DNA of 64,000 nucleotides from Pseudomonadota bacterium (GTDB lineage: Bacteria > Chloroflexota > UBA5177): contig JAJPIP010000073.1 in assembly GCA_021324655.1 (NCBI GenBank), positions 1-64,000 of the forward strand, given 5' to 3'. Made by a program: the position numbers and the translations under genes. How positions within the stretch are numbered: position 1 is the first letter of the stretch; every line of letters starts with the position of its first letter. This document shows, one piece after another, positions 18,067 to 26,141 of the stretch. The notes under the pieces were generated by a model. The model ran no database searches and was not told where the DNA came from. It saw only the letters and a program-made list of their open reading frames with translations.

Positions 18067-18414
18067 TTAGCCTTTGACGTCGCTGACGATCTGATCGAAG
18101 ACGGCAGGCTCTCTCACCGCCAGGTCGGCAAGCATCTTCCGATCCAGTCCGACGTTCTTCTCTTGAAGAAGGTGCATGAACTGGCTGTAGGACAGGCCAT
18201 GCTGCCGTGCCGCGGCGTTGATGCGCGTGATCCAGAGCGCCCGCATATCGCGCTTGCGATTGCGGCGGTCGCGATAGGCATGGGCCAGGGCGTGGGTGAC
18301 TGACTCGTTCGCCGCGCGGAACGTGCGATGGCGCACCCCGCGATGTCCGGCGGCCAGCTTGAGGATCTTCTTGTGACGGCGGCGGGTCTGCGGCCCGCCC
18401 TTCACGCGAGGCAT
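18067..18414 (-). CDS. rplT: 50S ribosomal protein L20
   Basis: An early 23S rRNA-binding protein needed for large-subunit assembly. The 115 residues show the basic N-terminal tail (MPRVKGGPQTRRRHKKILKL) and the conserved WITRINAAARQHGLSYSQFM segment near residues 61-80. In other bacteria L20 represses its own operon by binding the mRNA leader. It lies 40 bp downstream of rpmI in the standard infC-rpmI-rplT order. Confidence 0.98.
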   Translation of the reverse strand: MPRVKGGPQTRRRHKKILKLAAGHRGVRHRTFRAANESVTHALAHAYRDRRNRKRDMRALWITRINAAARQHGLSYSQFMHLLQEKNVGLDRKMLADLAVREPAVFDQIVSDVKG

Positions 18415-18454
18415 GCGGTTCTCCTACCTTCCCCCGGTTCGATCCCTCGAACCG

Positions 18455-18670
18455 CTACTTCTTCTTACGCGCTCGTAGCCCCGGAACCCGGGCACGGACC
18501 CGCCGCTCCACTCCGGGCGAGACGGGAAACATGTCGTGCAGCGTGCGCAGAGTGCGCTTCGACTTGGCGGAGCGCTTCTTGTTCTGGAAACCGTGGCCGA
18601 TCATGATCTTCCCGGTTCCCGTCACCTTGATGCGCTTCGCGGTGGACTTGTGCGTCTTCATCTTCGGCAT
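18455..18670 (-). CDS. rpmI: 50S ribosomal protein L35
   Basis: A small very basic ribosomal protein of 71 residues, starting MPKMKTHKSTAKRIKVTGTG as in the family. It contains the NKKRSAKSKRTLR segment. It sits 14 bp after infC and 40 bp before rplT. The C-terminus (RVRARVPGLRARKKK) is slightly longer than in E. coli. Confidence 0.97.
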   Translation of the reverse strand: MPKMKTHKSTAKRIKVTGTGKIMIGHGFQNKKRSAKSKRTLRTLHDMFPVSPGVERRVRARVPGLRARKKK

Positions 18671-18684
18671 GTGATTCCTCGTTC

Positions 18685-19245
18685 CTAGCCCGCCGGCGCC
18701 GCCGACGGAGCCGCGACCGGCGCGGGACGCGCTTTCTGCGGCGCCGGCGCCATGATCATGTGCATGGAGCGTCCCTCAAGCAGCGGCAGCCGCTCGACGG
18801 TGCCGATCCCCTGGAGCCGCTGAGCGACATCCAGCAGGACTTCACGTCCCAACTCGGGATGGGCATTCTCGCGTCCTCGGAAGTTTACCGTGACTTTGAC
18901 CTTATCCCCATCTTGCAGAAACCCGGCGATGGCGCGTGTCTTGAACTCCAGATCGTGCTCGCCGATCTTCGGTTTCAGCCGCATCTCCTTGAGTGTCTGC
19001 GTCTTCTGCGACTTCTTGGCCTCCCGCTCCTTCCGCGACTGCTCGTACTTGTACTTCCCGTAATCGAGAATGCGGCAGACGGGGGGAACTGCGTTCGGCT
19101 GAACCTCGACCAGGTCGAGGTTATCGCTCCGGGCTATATCGACAGCGCGCATGATGGGCATCACACCCAGTTGATCGCCGTTGGGGCCGATAACACGGAC
19201 CTCACGCGCCCGGATTTGATTGTTGGTTCGAAGCTCTCTGGGGAT
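18685..19245 (-). CDS. infC: Translation initiation factor IF-3 (AUC start)
   Basis: Binds the 30S subunit, keeps subunits apart and checks the start codon. The protein of 186 residues has the N-terminal domain (RTNNQIRAREVRVIGPNGDQ), a lysine-rich linker (KYEQSRKEREAKKSQKTQ) and the C-terminal domain ending in GRSMHMIM with an Ala/Pro tail. An ATG/GTG-only search would start at 19164 and lose 27 conserved residues. The only fitting start is ATC at 19245: a TGA lies two codons upstream in frame, and a perfect AGGAGG lies 7 nt upstream. Non-AUG starts (AUU, AUC, AUA) are a known feature of infC, allowing IF-3 to repress itself. Confidence 0.95.
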   Translation of the reverse strand: MPRELRTNNQIRAREVRVIGPNGDQLGVMPIMRAVDIARSDNLDLVEVQPNAVPPVCRILDYGKYKYEQSRKEREAKKSQKTQTLKEMRLKPKIGEHDLEFKTRAIAGFLQDGDKVKVTVNFRGRENAHPELGREVLLDVAQRLQGIGTVERLPLLEGRSMHMIMAPAPQKARPAPVAAPSAAPAG

Positions 19246-19252
19246 CTGTCAA

Positions 19253-19299
19253 CCTCCTATAAAAATCGAGATGCAGCGGTCCATCCCCGCTGCAATCGA
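19253..19299 (-). promoter_or_regulatory. infC leader: 5' hairpin plus T-run next to the Shine-Dalgarno
   Basis: In the leftward RNA an 8-bp stem (19294-19287 with 19279-19272, loop of 7) is extended by a second 4-bp TCGA pairing across a small internal loop (19299-19296 with 19269-19266). Five T residues (19265-19261) and AGGAGG follow directly. The shape is that of an intrinsic terminator or a 5' stabilising hairpin. With the start site near 19297 it would form almost at the 5' end, so classical attenuation is uncertain. Confidence 0.5.
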
Positions 19300-19303
19300 G
19301 ACA

Positions 19304-19333
19304 ATCTTACCACCGATTCGCGAAATTCGTCAA
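19304..19333 (-). promoter_or_regulatory. Promoter of infC-rpmI-rplT
   Basis: Minus-strand -35 TTGACG (19333-19328) and -10 TAAGAT (19309-19304) are separated by 18 bp. Transcription would begin near 19297, giving a leader of about 50 nt before the AUC start. It lies between tRNA-Leu(TAA) and infC. Confidence 0.6.
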
Positions 19334-19384
19334 CGCGTCGCGGCGACGCGATCTACCGGCTTGGACCCGATTTCGAGCCGTCTG

Positions 19385-19468
<84 letters not shown>

Positions 19469-19552
19469 CGGCTTCGGCGCGCCATTCTATCAGGCTCCAG
19501 GCCGCCGATTATCTGGTATCCTCACTACAGGGGATCCGAGACACAGTCCTCC

Positions 19553-19637
19553 GGGGATGTGCTGGAACTGGCAGACAGGCATGACTTAGGATCATGTGCC
19601 TTGTGGCGTGAGGGTTCGAGCCCCTCCATCCCCACCA
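19553..19637 (+). tRNA. tRNA-Leu (anticodon TAG)
   Basis: An 85-nt plus-strand cloverleaf with encoded CCA. The acceptor stem GGGGATG pairs with CATCCCC. The anticodon stem CATGA/TCATG encloses loop CTTAGGA, giving anticodon TAG. There is a long variable arm, and the T arm reads AGGGTTCGAGCCCCT. The tig start is 39 bp downstream, so the two may share a transcript. It is divergent from tRNA-Leu(TAA), with 84 bp between them. Confidence 0.96.
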
Positions 19638-19676
19638 CCACCTTGGGCCGGCAGTCCGGTCCCAGCAAGGCACTGT

Positions 19677-21077
19677 ATGAACGTAGAAGTTACCCGGCTC
19701 CCCGAGAGCCGCGTCACCCTCAAGATCGAGCTCACCCCGGCTGAGGTCGAGAAATCGCTTGACCGTACCTACAAGCGCCTCGTCCAGCGCGTCTCCATTC
19801 CGGGCTTTCGGAAGGGAAAGGCGCCACGGCCTGTGCTCGAGCGCGCCGTCGGGGAGGATGTCTTCCTTCACGAGGCGACCGACGACGCTCTGGAGTGGGG
19901 ATATGAGCAGGCGGTCGACCAGGAGAACCTCGTCCCGCTGGAGCGGGCGGAGGTCAGCGCGGCGGACGGCCACGATCACCTCCACCCCGGCGAGCCGTTC
20001 CGCTATGAGATCACCGTCTCCGTTCGGCCCCAGGTCGAGCTACCGGATTATCACGCGATCCACGTTGATGTCCCCACCGTCACCGTCGAGGGCACCGAGG
20101 TCCAGGTGATCCTCCACGACCTGCAGGAGCGTCAGGCAATGCTCGAACCGGTCCAGCGGCCGGCGCAGATCGGCGATGTGGTAACGATGAACCTCAACGC
20201 CCGGGTGGGCGGCGAAGAGGTGATCAAGCAGGAGAACGCCGACGTCGAGCTGACCGCCGAGGCCGATCGCGGCATCGACGAGATCCTGCCGGGTCTCTCA
20301 CAGCAATTGGTCGGCACAACCCCGGCCGATATCCGCGAGCTTAGCATCCCCCTTCCGGAGGACTACGCGAACCCGGAGTGGGCGGGAAAGACGGCTTTCG
20401 TCACGGCGCTGACCAAAGAGGTCAAGCGGAAAGTCCTGCCCGAGCTCAACGACGAGCTGGCGCAGAGTGTGAGCCGGTACGAAACGCTCGACGATCTAAA
20501 GTCGGCCCTCGAGCGTAACGTGGAGCTCGAGAAGCGCAATCAGGCCAACGAGCAGCTGGTGCGGGAGGCGATCGAGGCGCTCGTCTCACGCACCTTTGTC
20601 GATATCCCGCCGGTTCTCGTCGAGGAGGAGCTGGATCGCATGATGAACGATCTGAGCCAGGCCTTCTCGGGGCAGGGCCAGAGTTTCGAGATGTATCTCC
20701 AGTCCGTAGACAAAACCGTGAACGACATGCGGGAGGAGATGCGTGAGGGGGCAATCGAAAACGTCAAGACCTCTCTCGTCCTCGCCGCGCTGGCGGACGC
20801 CGAGAGCATCGAGATCAGCAATGACCAGATCTCAGCCGAACTGGAGGCGATGGTCCAGGGTCTCCGTCTCAGCAATCAGGAGCGCAAGCGCCTGCACGCC
20901 AACCGCGAGCTGCGGTCCAGCATTCGGACCCGCCTCCGCCGCCAGGCCGCCATCCGCCGGTTGGTCGCGGTCGTCAGCGGTGAGGATCTGTCCGAGCCGG
21001 CCGTGGACGCTACCGAGGCAGAGCCGGCCGAGCAAGAGCACGTAGAGGACAGCGCCGCTGTCGAGATCGGCAGCTAG
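19677..21077 (+). CDS. tig: Trigger factor (ribosome-bound chaperone / peptidyl-prolyl isomerase)
   Basis: Binds L23 at the ribosome exit and shelters nascent chains. The 466 residues begin with the ribosome-binding domain containing the signature [13 protein letters not shown] (about residues 43-55). An FKBP-like PPIase domain follows (about 155-245, [15 protein letters not shown]), then the helical C-terminal arms. An acidic C-terminal tail ([17 protein letters not shown]) ends the protein. The frame is open further upstream across the tRNA; I chose the ATG at 19677, where homology starts. Followed 13 bp later by clpP, then clpX, the conserved tig-clpP-clpX order. Confidence 0.96.
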   Translation: MNVEVTRLPESRVTLKIELTPAEVEKSLDRTYKRLVQRVSIPGFRKGKAPRPVLERAVGEDVFLHEATDDALEWGYEQAVDQENLVPLERAEVSAADGHDHLHPGEPFRYEITVSVRPQVELPDYHAIHVDVPTVTVEGTEVQVILHDLQERQAMLEPVQRPAQIGDVVTMNLNARVGGEEVIKQENADVELTAEADRGIDEILPGLSQQLVGTTPADIRELSIPLPEDYANPEWAGKTAFVTALTKEVKRKVLPELNDELAQSVSRYETLDDLKSALERNVELEKRNQANEQLVREAIEALVSRTFVDIPPVLVEEELDRMMNDLSQAFSGQGQSFEMYLQSVDKTVNDMREEMREGAIENVKTSLVLAALADAESIEISNDQISAELEAMVQGLRLSNQERKRLHANRELRSSIRTRLRRQAAIRRLVAVVSGEDLSEPAVDATEAEPAEQEHVEDSAAVEIGS

Positions 21078-21090
21078 CGAGGAGCCACCA

Positions 21091-21708
21091 ATGGAAAGTT
21101 ATCTCGTTCCCACCGTTATTGAGCAGACGAACCGCGGCGAGCGGGCGTTCGATATTTATTCGCGCCTCCTCAAAGAGCGGATTGTCTTTGTCACCACGCC
21201 CATCGACGACGCCGTCGCCTCGCTGGCAACCGCGCAACTCCTCTTCCTGGAGAGCGAAGACGCCGACCGCGACATCTACATGTACATCAACAGCCCGGGC
21301 GGTGTGGTGTACGCCGGCCTGGCCATCTACGACACGATGCAGCACATCCGGCCCGATGTCGTCACGATGTGCATGGGATTCTGCGGCAGCATGGCGACGG
21401 TTATCCTGGCGGGCGGCACCGCCGGCAAGCGCATCGCCCTGCCCAACGCAACCGTCCACATGCATCCTGCCGGCATGCAGAATCTCGGCGGGTACGCGCC
21501 GGATGTCGAAATTCATGCCCGCGAATTACTCCGCCTGCACGAGCGCAACTTTGCTATACTTGCCCACCATACGGGACAGCCGGTGGACAAAATACGGGAA
21601 GACTTCAGCCGCGACCGTTTCTTCACGGCGGAGCAGGCAAAGGAGTACGGCCTGGTGGATGAGATCCTGACGGCCGAAGAGATGCCGATGGCACAGGCGG
21701 GGAGTTAG
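21091..21708 (+). CDS. clpP: ATP-dependent Clp protease proteolytic subunit
   Basis: Forms the barrel-shaped serine protease that degrades proteins unfolded by ClpX. The 205-residue length and fold signatures ([20 protein letters not shown]) are normal. The catalytic triad can be placed at Ser100, His125 and Asp175 ([19 protein letters not shown]). The active-site surroundings are less usual: [14 protein letters not shown] instead of the common GQAASMGA-type motif, and HMHPAG instead of HQP. This suggests a divergent ClpP paralog type, although the neighbouring clpX indicates a working pair. It lies 13 bp after tig and 6 bp before clpX. Confidence 0.95.
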   Translation: MESYLVPTVIEQTNRGERAFDIYSRLLKERIVFVTTPIDDAVASLATAQLLFLESEDADRDIYMYINSPGGVVYAGLAIYDTMQHIRPDVVTMCMGFCGSMATVILAGGTAGKRIALPNATVHMHPAGMQNLGGYAPDVEIHARELLRLHERNFAILAHHTGQPVDKIREDFSRDRFFTAEQAKEYGLVDEILTAEEMPMAQAGS

Positions 21709-21714
21709 GGGCGC

Positions 21715-22998
21715 ATGGCAGGAACGAAAAATCCGCGCGTCCAGTACCGCTGCTCTTTCTGTGGGAAGAGCCAGGAACAAGTACACCGCCTGATCGCCGG
21801 GCCGGGTGGCGTGTACATCTGCGACGAGTGCATTGATCTCTGTCAGGAGATCATCGCCGAGGAGCAAGCGCAGCCGGCCACGACCCGGCTGCCCCTCAGC
21901 AAGATTCCGACGCCCAAGCGGATCATGGAGCAGCTCAACCAGTACGTGATCGGTCAGGACCGTGCCAAGAAGGTCCTCTCCGTCGCCGTGTACAACCACT
22001 ACAAGCGCGTCGCCGCCGGCATGCAGATCGACGATGTCGAGCTCGGCAAGAGCAACATCCTGATGATCGGCCCCACCGGCTGCGGCAAGACGCTTCTCGC
22101 ACAAACACTGGCGAAGATCCTCGACGTGCCGTTCTGCATTGCCGACGCCACGGCACTGACCGAGGCCGGCTATGTCGGAGAGGATGTCGAGAACATTCTC
22201 CTCCGCCTCATCCAGGCCGCCGACTTCGATATCAGCCGGGCCGAGAAGGGCATCGTCTACATCGACGAGATCGACAAGATCGCTCGCAAGTCGGACAATC
22301 CGTCCATTACCCGCGATGTCTCCGGTGAAGGCGTGCAGCAAGCACTCCTCAAGATCATCGAGGGGACGGTCGCCAACGTGCCGCCGCAGGGCGGCCGCAA
22401 GCACCCCCATCAGGACTTCATCCAGATCAATACCGCCAACATTCTCTTCATCTGCGGCGGTGCCTTCGAGGGGTTGGACGCCATCATCGAGAAGCGCGTC
22501 GGCCGCAACCACCGCATCGGCTACCGCGCTCTTCCTGAAGAGACTGATGAGACGGCCTCGCCGAGCGCCATCACGCCGGAAGACCTCTTGCAGTACGGTC
22601 TGATTCCCGAGTTCGTCGGACGTCTGCCCGTCATCGTCGGCCTCGAGCCGCTCGACAAGGAGACGATGATCCGCATCCTGACCGAGCCGAAGAACGCGAT
22701 CATCAAGCAGTACAAGAAATTCTTCGAACTGGACAAGGTCGAGCTGATCTTCACTCAGGAGGCGTTGGAGCAGACTGCCGTGGCGGCCCTCGCCCAGAAG
22801 ACTGGAGCCCGCGGCCTGCGCACCATCGTCGAGGACACCCTGCTCGATATCATGTACGACATCCCGTCTCGTCAGGACATCAAGTCGTGCACGGTGACCG
22901 ACCGCGTCATCCTCAAGCATGAGGGGCCGATCCTCGAACCCTCGACTCTCCCGACCGTCCGTGACGAGGACGAGTACATCGAGGGAGAGTCCGCCTAA
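21715..22998 (+). CDS. clpX: ATP-dependent Clp protease ATP-binding subunit ClpX
   Basis: A AAA+ unfoldase that feeds substrates to ClpP. The 427 residues have an N-terminal zinc-binding domain with Cys13, Cys16, Cys36 and Cys39. Walker A GPTGCGKT is at 119-126, Walker B reads [11 protein letters not shown], and a [11 protein letters not shown] pore segment and an RKHPHQDF region follow. The C-terminal small domain contains [21 protein letters not shown]. Length is standard. It lies 6 bp downstream of clpP, and a strong hairpin follows 28 bp after the stop. Confidence 0.97.
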   Translation: MAGTKNPRVQYRCSFCGKSQEQVHRLIAGPGGVYICDECIDLCQEIIAEEQAQPATTRLPLSKIPTPKRIMEQLNQYVIGQDRAKKVLSVAVYNHYKRVAAGMQIDDVELGKSNILMIGPTGCGKTLLAQTLAKILDVPFCIADATALTEAGYVGEDVENILLRLIQAADFDISRAEKGIVYIDEIDKIARKSDNPSITRDVSGEGVQQALLKIIEGTVANVPPQGGRKHPHQDFIQINTANILFICGGAFEGLDAIIEKRVGRNHRIGYRALPEETDETASPSAITPEDLLQYGLIPEFVGRLPVIVGLEPLDKETMIRILTEPKNAIIKQYKKFFELDKVELIFTQEALEQTAVAALAQKTGARGLRTIVEDTLLDIMYDIPSRQDIKSCTVTDRVILKHEGPILEPSTLPTVRDEDEYIEGESA

Positions 22999-23026
22999 AT
23001 CCCTGGTTCCAGCAATGACCATGTGG

Positions 23027-23055
23027 GAGAGCCGGTCTCAGGACCGGCTCTCTTC
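23027..23055 (+). terminator. Probable intrinsic terminator after clpX
   Basis: An 11-bp perfect stem (23027-23037 with 23042-23052) with a TCAG loop is followed by TTCGATTT. The T run is broken, so termination may be partial. The remaining ~220 bp to 23273 show no supportable gene. Confidence 0.65.
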
Positions 23056-23273
23056 GATTTCGGCCGGCCCATGACCCTTCGCTTGGGACGATTCGATTGC
23101 GCGCCCTGGGCGGCGACTCTGGTTGCCGCTGTCCTGGCGGCGTCCGTTTCTGTCTCCTGAGACCGGCCCGAGCGGTAGATCACGGTCTACCAGGAAGCGG
23201 GAGGCGGGCCTCGTCGAGGAAGACGAAGGTGGCGTCCGACATGCCCGGCGGCGTGGCCTACCATACCAGGATG

Positions 23274-24944
23274 CTAGGTCTGCGTGCCCTCCGGGGTACT
23301 CCCTTTCCCGCGCCGACGCTCCCTCCAGTTCAACAGGAGATCCAGTGCGGGAACCGTCGATCCGTACCCACGGCGGTCGTTACGACGCAGAGCTGTCTGA
23401 TACTCCTGGGCCAATCCTGTCTCACCCGACTCGTGATACACCTCGAGTTGCATGGCGGACCAGTCCCGCGGGCATGATCGCAGCAGCGGCAGATGACGGC
23501 GAGTGCGGTACAGCACGTAGAACACGAGTCCGGCGACAACCCACAAGGGGCCGGCGACCCGGCCGATCGCGTTGGTAATCACAACCATGACCAGGACGGC
23601 GACCAGGAACAGAAGACCCACAACTCCGCTGATCGGGATGTCGTATGTCCGGTCTGGACGGCGTAGAGCGACGTTCCAGGGCATACGGAACGTGCGCGGC
23701 GTTGCCGTGTCGGTAAAGCGGAGAACCAGCAGAGACACGAAAACCAGCAGATAGTTGACGGCCGCGCTGAACGCATACATCTGCGCCAGCGACTCCAGGG
23801 CATTGGACGTAAAGCCGGCAGCGATCAGCTCTCCGACCGCCACCAAACAAAAGACGACGAGCGCCACCAGCGGGGTGCGGAACTTGGGCTGCACGTAGGT
23901 GAAAAACTTCGGCATCAGATCGTTGTGGGCCATCGAGTAGACAATGCGCGACGAGCCATAGACGCCGGAATTGGAGGAGATCATAAGCAGGGTCGTGCCG
24001 AGGACGGCGACCACGGGCGCAAGATAGGCTCCGATCAAGGGAAGATGCTCGGCCAGCCAGATCATCGGCGCGTTCTCGTGCGCGAGATGTGACGCGGAGC
24101 ACGCGGCCACCGAGAGGCCGTGGCAATAGACATGGGAGGTCGGATCGTAGGTCTGCCAGGGCACGACGCCGAGCGCCAGGTTGCTGAGACCGATCGCGTA
24201 GGCAAGAATCGTCAGGATCAGGGCAAGCGACGTGCGAGGGATGATCGTCGTCGGCCGCTCCGTCTCCTGCGCTGCCTGCGAGATGGACTCCAGACCCACA
24301 AAGGAGATGATGGCGAGCGACGTCCCGAACATCAGGCGGTTGGCCTGGAAGTGCCCCCAGAAGTGGGAGATCTGGCTCCAGTAGAGGTATGGCCAGAAGG
24401 CGAACGCGAAGCCGATGACGATGATGGTGCTCTCGGCAAAGATATCGAGCGCTCCGGCCATCTCGTTCAGCTTGGATGACTCACGGACTCCAATGGTGTT
24501 CAGAGTCAAGAGGAGCCCGACCATCACGATCGACTCGACAATGTTGTAGGGAGGATGGTTGAGCGCGGGAAAGAAGCGATCCAGATAACTGATCGAGATA
24601 TAGGCGAAGAGAGCGATATCGACGGTGAAGGCGAGCAGGACGGACCACCCGGCCGTGAAGCCGAAGATATCCCCCAGGCCACGCATCACCCAGAGCTGCC
24701 CGCCCCCGGAGAGAGGGTACATGGCGGCAAGCTCGGTGTAGGCAAGTCCGATGCTGGCGTAGATCAGGCCGGCAAAGAGGAAGGCGACATTGGAGGATCC
24801 TCCGGCAGTCGCGATAACCAGGCCGAGAGCGACATAGATATCGGCGCCGACATCGGCGTAGCCCCAGGTATACGAGCCCCAGGGGCCGACGGCCCGACGC
24901 AGGCCGCCCTCGTCTCCCGGTCCCGCGGTGGCAGCCTCTGCCAT
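23274..24944 (-). CDS. APC-superfamily amino acid permease
   Basis: A 556-residue integral membrane transporter with about 12 hydrophobic spans between residues 30 and 495, typical of amino acid-polyamine-organocation carriers. The first span carries GSYTWGYADVGADIYVALG, matching the broken TM1 substrate site. The later segment SFVGLESISQAAQETERPTTIIPR is the classic TM6/loop region. A polar tail of about 60 residues ends the protein. I chose the ATG at 24944 because a GGAGGG site precedes it; the GTG five codons upstream is less likely. The substrate cannot be stated. It stands alone between clpX and the DedA gene. Confidence 0.88.
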   Translation of the reverse strand: MAEAATAGPGDEGGLRRAVGPWGSYTWGYADVGADIYVALGLVIATAGGSSNVAFLFAGLIYASIGLAYTELAAMYPLSGGGQLWVMRGLGDIFGFTAGWSVLLAFTVDIALFAYISISYLDRFFPALNHPPYNIVESIVMVGLLLTLNTIGVRESSKLNEMAGALDIFAESTIIVIGFAFAFWPYLYWSQISHFWGHFQANRLMFGTSLAIISFVGLESISQAAQETERPTTIIPRTSLALILTILAYAIGLSNLALGVVPWQTYDPTSHVYCHGLSVAACSASHLAHENAPMIWLAEHLPLIGAYLAPVVAVLGTTLLMISSNSGVYGSSRIVYSMAHNDLMPKFFTYVQPKFRTPLVALVVFCLVAVGELIAAGFTSNALESLAQMYAFSAAVNYLLVFVSLLVLRFTDTATPRTFRMPWNVALRRPDRTYDIPISGVVGLLFLVAVLVMVVITNAIGRVAGPLWVVAGLVFYVLYRTRRHLPLLRSCPRDWSAMQLEVYHESGETGLAQEYQTALRRNDRRGYGSTVPALDLLLNWRERRRGKGSTPEGTQT

Positions 24945-25059
24945 ACGCCCTCCCTCCACGCGGCAGTCTCGTATCTCACGCTACCAAATCAAGGTCCGGA
25001 CCACGCCCCTGCCCCGAGCCGGAAACAGGGCGGACCTGCCGCGGTGCCGACGACTCTCG

Positions 25060-25722
25060 CTACGGCTTCCGAGCGGAGACGGACGTGGCGCGGTCGCGGC
25101 GCAGACCGCCGGCGGCCAGTCTCTTGTAGACAGCGAAAGCGATCAGCGCGACGAGGACAAGCAGCAAAATCACGTTGTAGCGGCTCGCGCCGCTGCTGAC
25201 CTGTTGCCAGTGCTGGCCGAGAGCATTCCCGATCAGCGCCAGGACGGCGCACCACACGACCGACCCGATAGTTCCGTACACCAAGAAGCGCCAGAAGGGC
25301 ATGCGGACGACCCCAGCCGGGAGGGCAATGAAGCTCCGAATCGCGGGCAGCAGGCGGGTGACCAGAACGACCCAATCACCATAGCGCGCGAACCACCGCT
25401 CGGCGCTCAGCAGATCTTCCGGCGAGAGGAAGACCACCCGTCCGTAGTTGTCGAGAATGGGACGCCCGCCGTAGTACCCCAGCGCGTAGGCAATGATCCC
25501 GCCCGTGATCTCGCCGGCAGCGCCGATGGCGACGACGACCGGCAAGATGAACTTATGGCCGCCGGCCGCGGACGAGAGAAAGCCGCTGAAGGGCATGGTG
25601 AGCTCGCTGGGGATCGGGATCCCAAAGCCCTCGATCGTCATGAGGACAAAGACACCGGGATACCCGATGGCGGTGAGGAGATGCTTGATAAGGGTCAGGA
25701 AGTGTGCTTCTAAACCTGTCAT
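25060..25722 (-). CDS. DedA-family membrane protein
   Basis: A 220-residue polytopic inner-membrane protein of the DedA/VTT family. Several members recycle undecaprenyl phosphate or other lipids across the membrane. It has the re-entrant motif EGFGIPIPSELTMPFSGFL near residues 31-49 and the family signature RYGDWVVLVTRLLPAIRSFI near 114-133, with the conserved arginine. Hydrophobic spans occur near the N-terminus, at 60-80 and at 140-205. It is divergent from the csbD gene. The specific lipid is unknown. Confidence 0.9.
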   Translation of the reverse strand: MTGLEAHFLTLIKHLLTAIGYPGVFVLMTIEGFGIPIPSELTMPFSGFLSSAAGGHKFILPVVVAIGAAGEITGGIIAYALGYYGGRPILDNYGRVVFLSPEDLLSAERWFARYGDWVVLVTRLLPAIRSFIALPAGVVRMPFWRFLVYGTIGSVVWCAVLALIGNALGQHWQQVSSGASRYNVILLLVLVALIAFAVYKRLAAGGLRRDRATSVSARKP

Positions 25723-25834
25723 GGCGCGGGATTATAGGTGAGCCTTTCCGGGCGGCGCGAACGAGCCCACACCGCGGTCCACTTCTTGCCAATCTTGCCG
25801 GCAGGAGTAGTCGTCGTTAGTAAGGAGCACGACA

Positions 25835-26020
25835 ATGAGTGGAATGGGTAAGCAGATCTCGGGCGCGATCGAGTACCTCAAGGGCAAGCTGCAGAACTCG
25901 GTGGGCGGCACCACGGGCGACCGCAGTATGCAGGCCAAGGGCGTCGGCAACCAGGCCAAAGGCGGCGCTAAGTACGAGACCGGCAAGGCCGAGCGCAAGG
26001 CGAAAGACCTGGTCGACTAG
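25835..26020 (+). CDS. CsbD-family small stress protein
   Basis: A 61-residue hydrophilic protein rich in Gly, Lys and Ala. It matches the CsbD-like family (GAIEYLKGKLQNSVGGTTGDRSMQAKG), whose Bacillus member belongs to the general stress regulon. An AAGGAG ribosome site lies 7 nt before the ATG. The molecular function of the family is not known; members are often disordered and abundant under stress. The gene stands alone between a divergent DedA gene and a Na+/H+ antiporter. Confidence 0.88.
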   Translation: MSGMGKQISGAIEYLKGKLQNSVGGTTGDRSMQAKGVGNQAKGGAKYETGKAERKAKDLVD

Positions 26021-26054
26021 CAGGACAGACATAAGGCCGGAGGAAGGCAACTCC

Positions 26055-26094
26055 CTCACCCCTGCGGATTCTTCTAGGATTCTGCAGGGGTGAG
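26055..26094 (+). terminator. Inverted repeat after csbD (terminator-like)
   Basis: An 11-bp perfect stem (26055-26065 with 26084-26094) closes an 18-nt loop that holds two direct copies of GGATTCT. No T run follows, so it may be a stem that stabilises or separates transcripts rather than a strong terminator. Its right arm overlaps the ribosome-site region of the antiporter gene. Confidence 0.5.
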
Positions 26095-26141
26095 CCATAC
26101 CGAACACCGAGCTGATTCTGGGTCTCCTCCTGGCCGTCGCC

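Noticed and set aside
21526-23022. 498-codon open frame antisense to clpP/clpX
   Set aside because: It mirrors the codon pattern of two clear genes in a GC-rich genome and shows no family signature.
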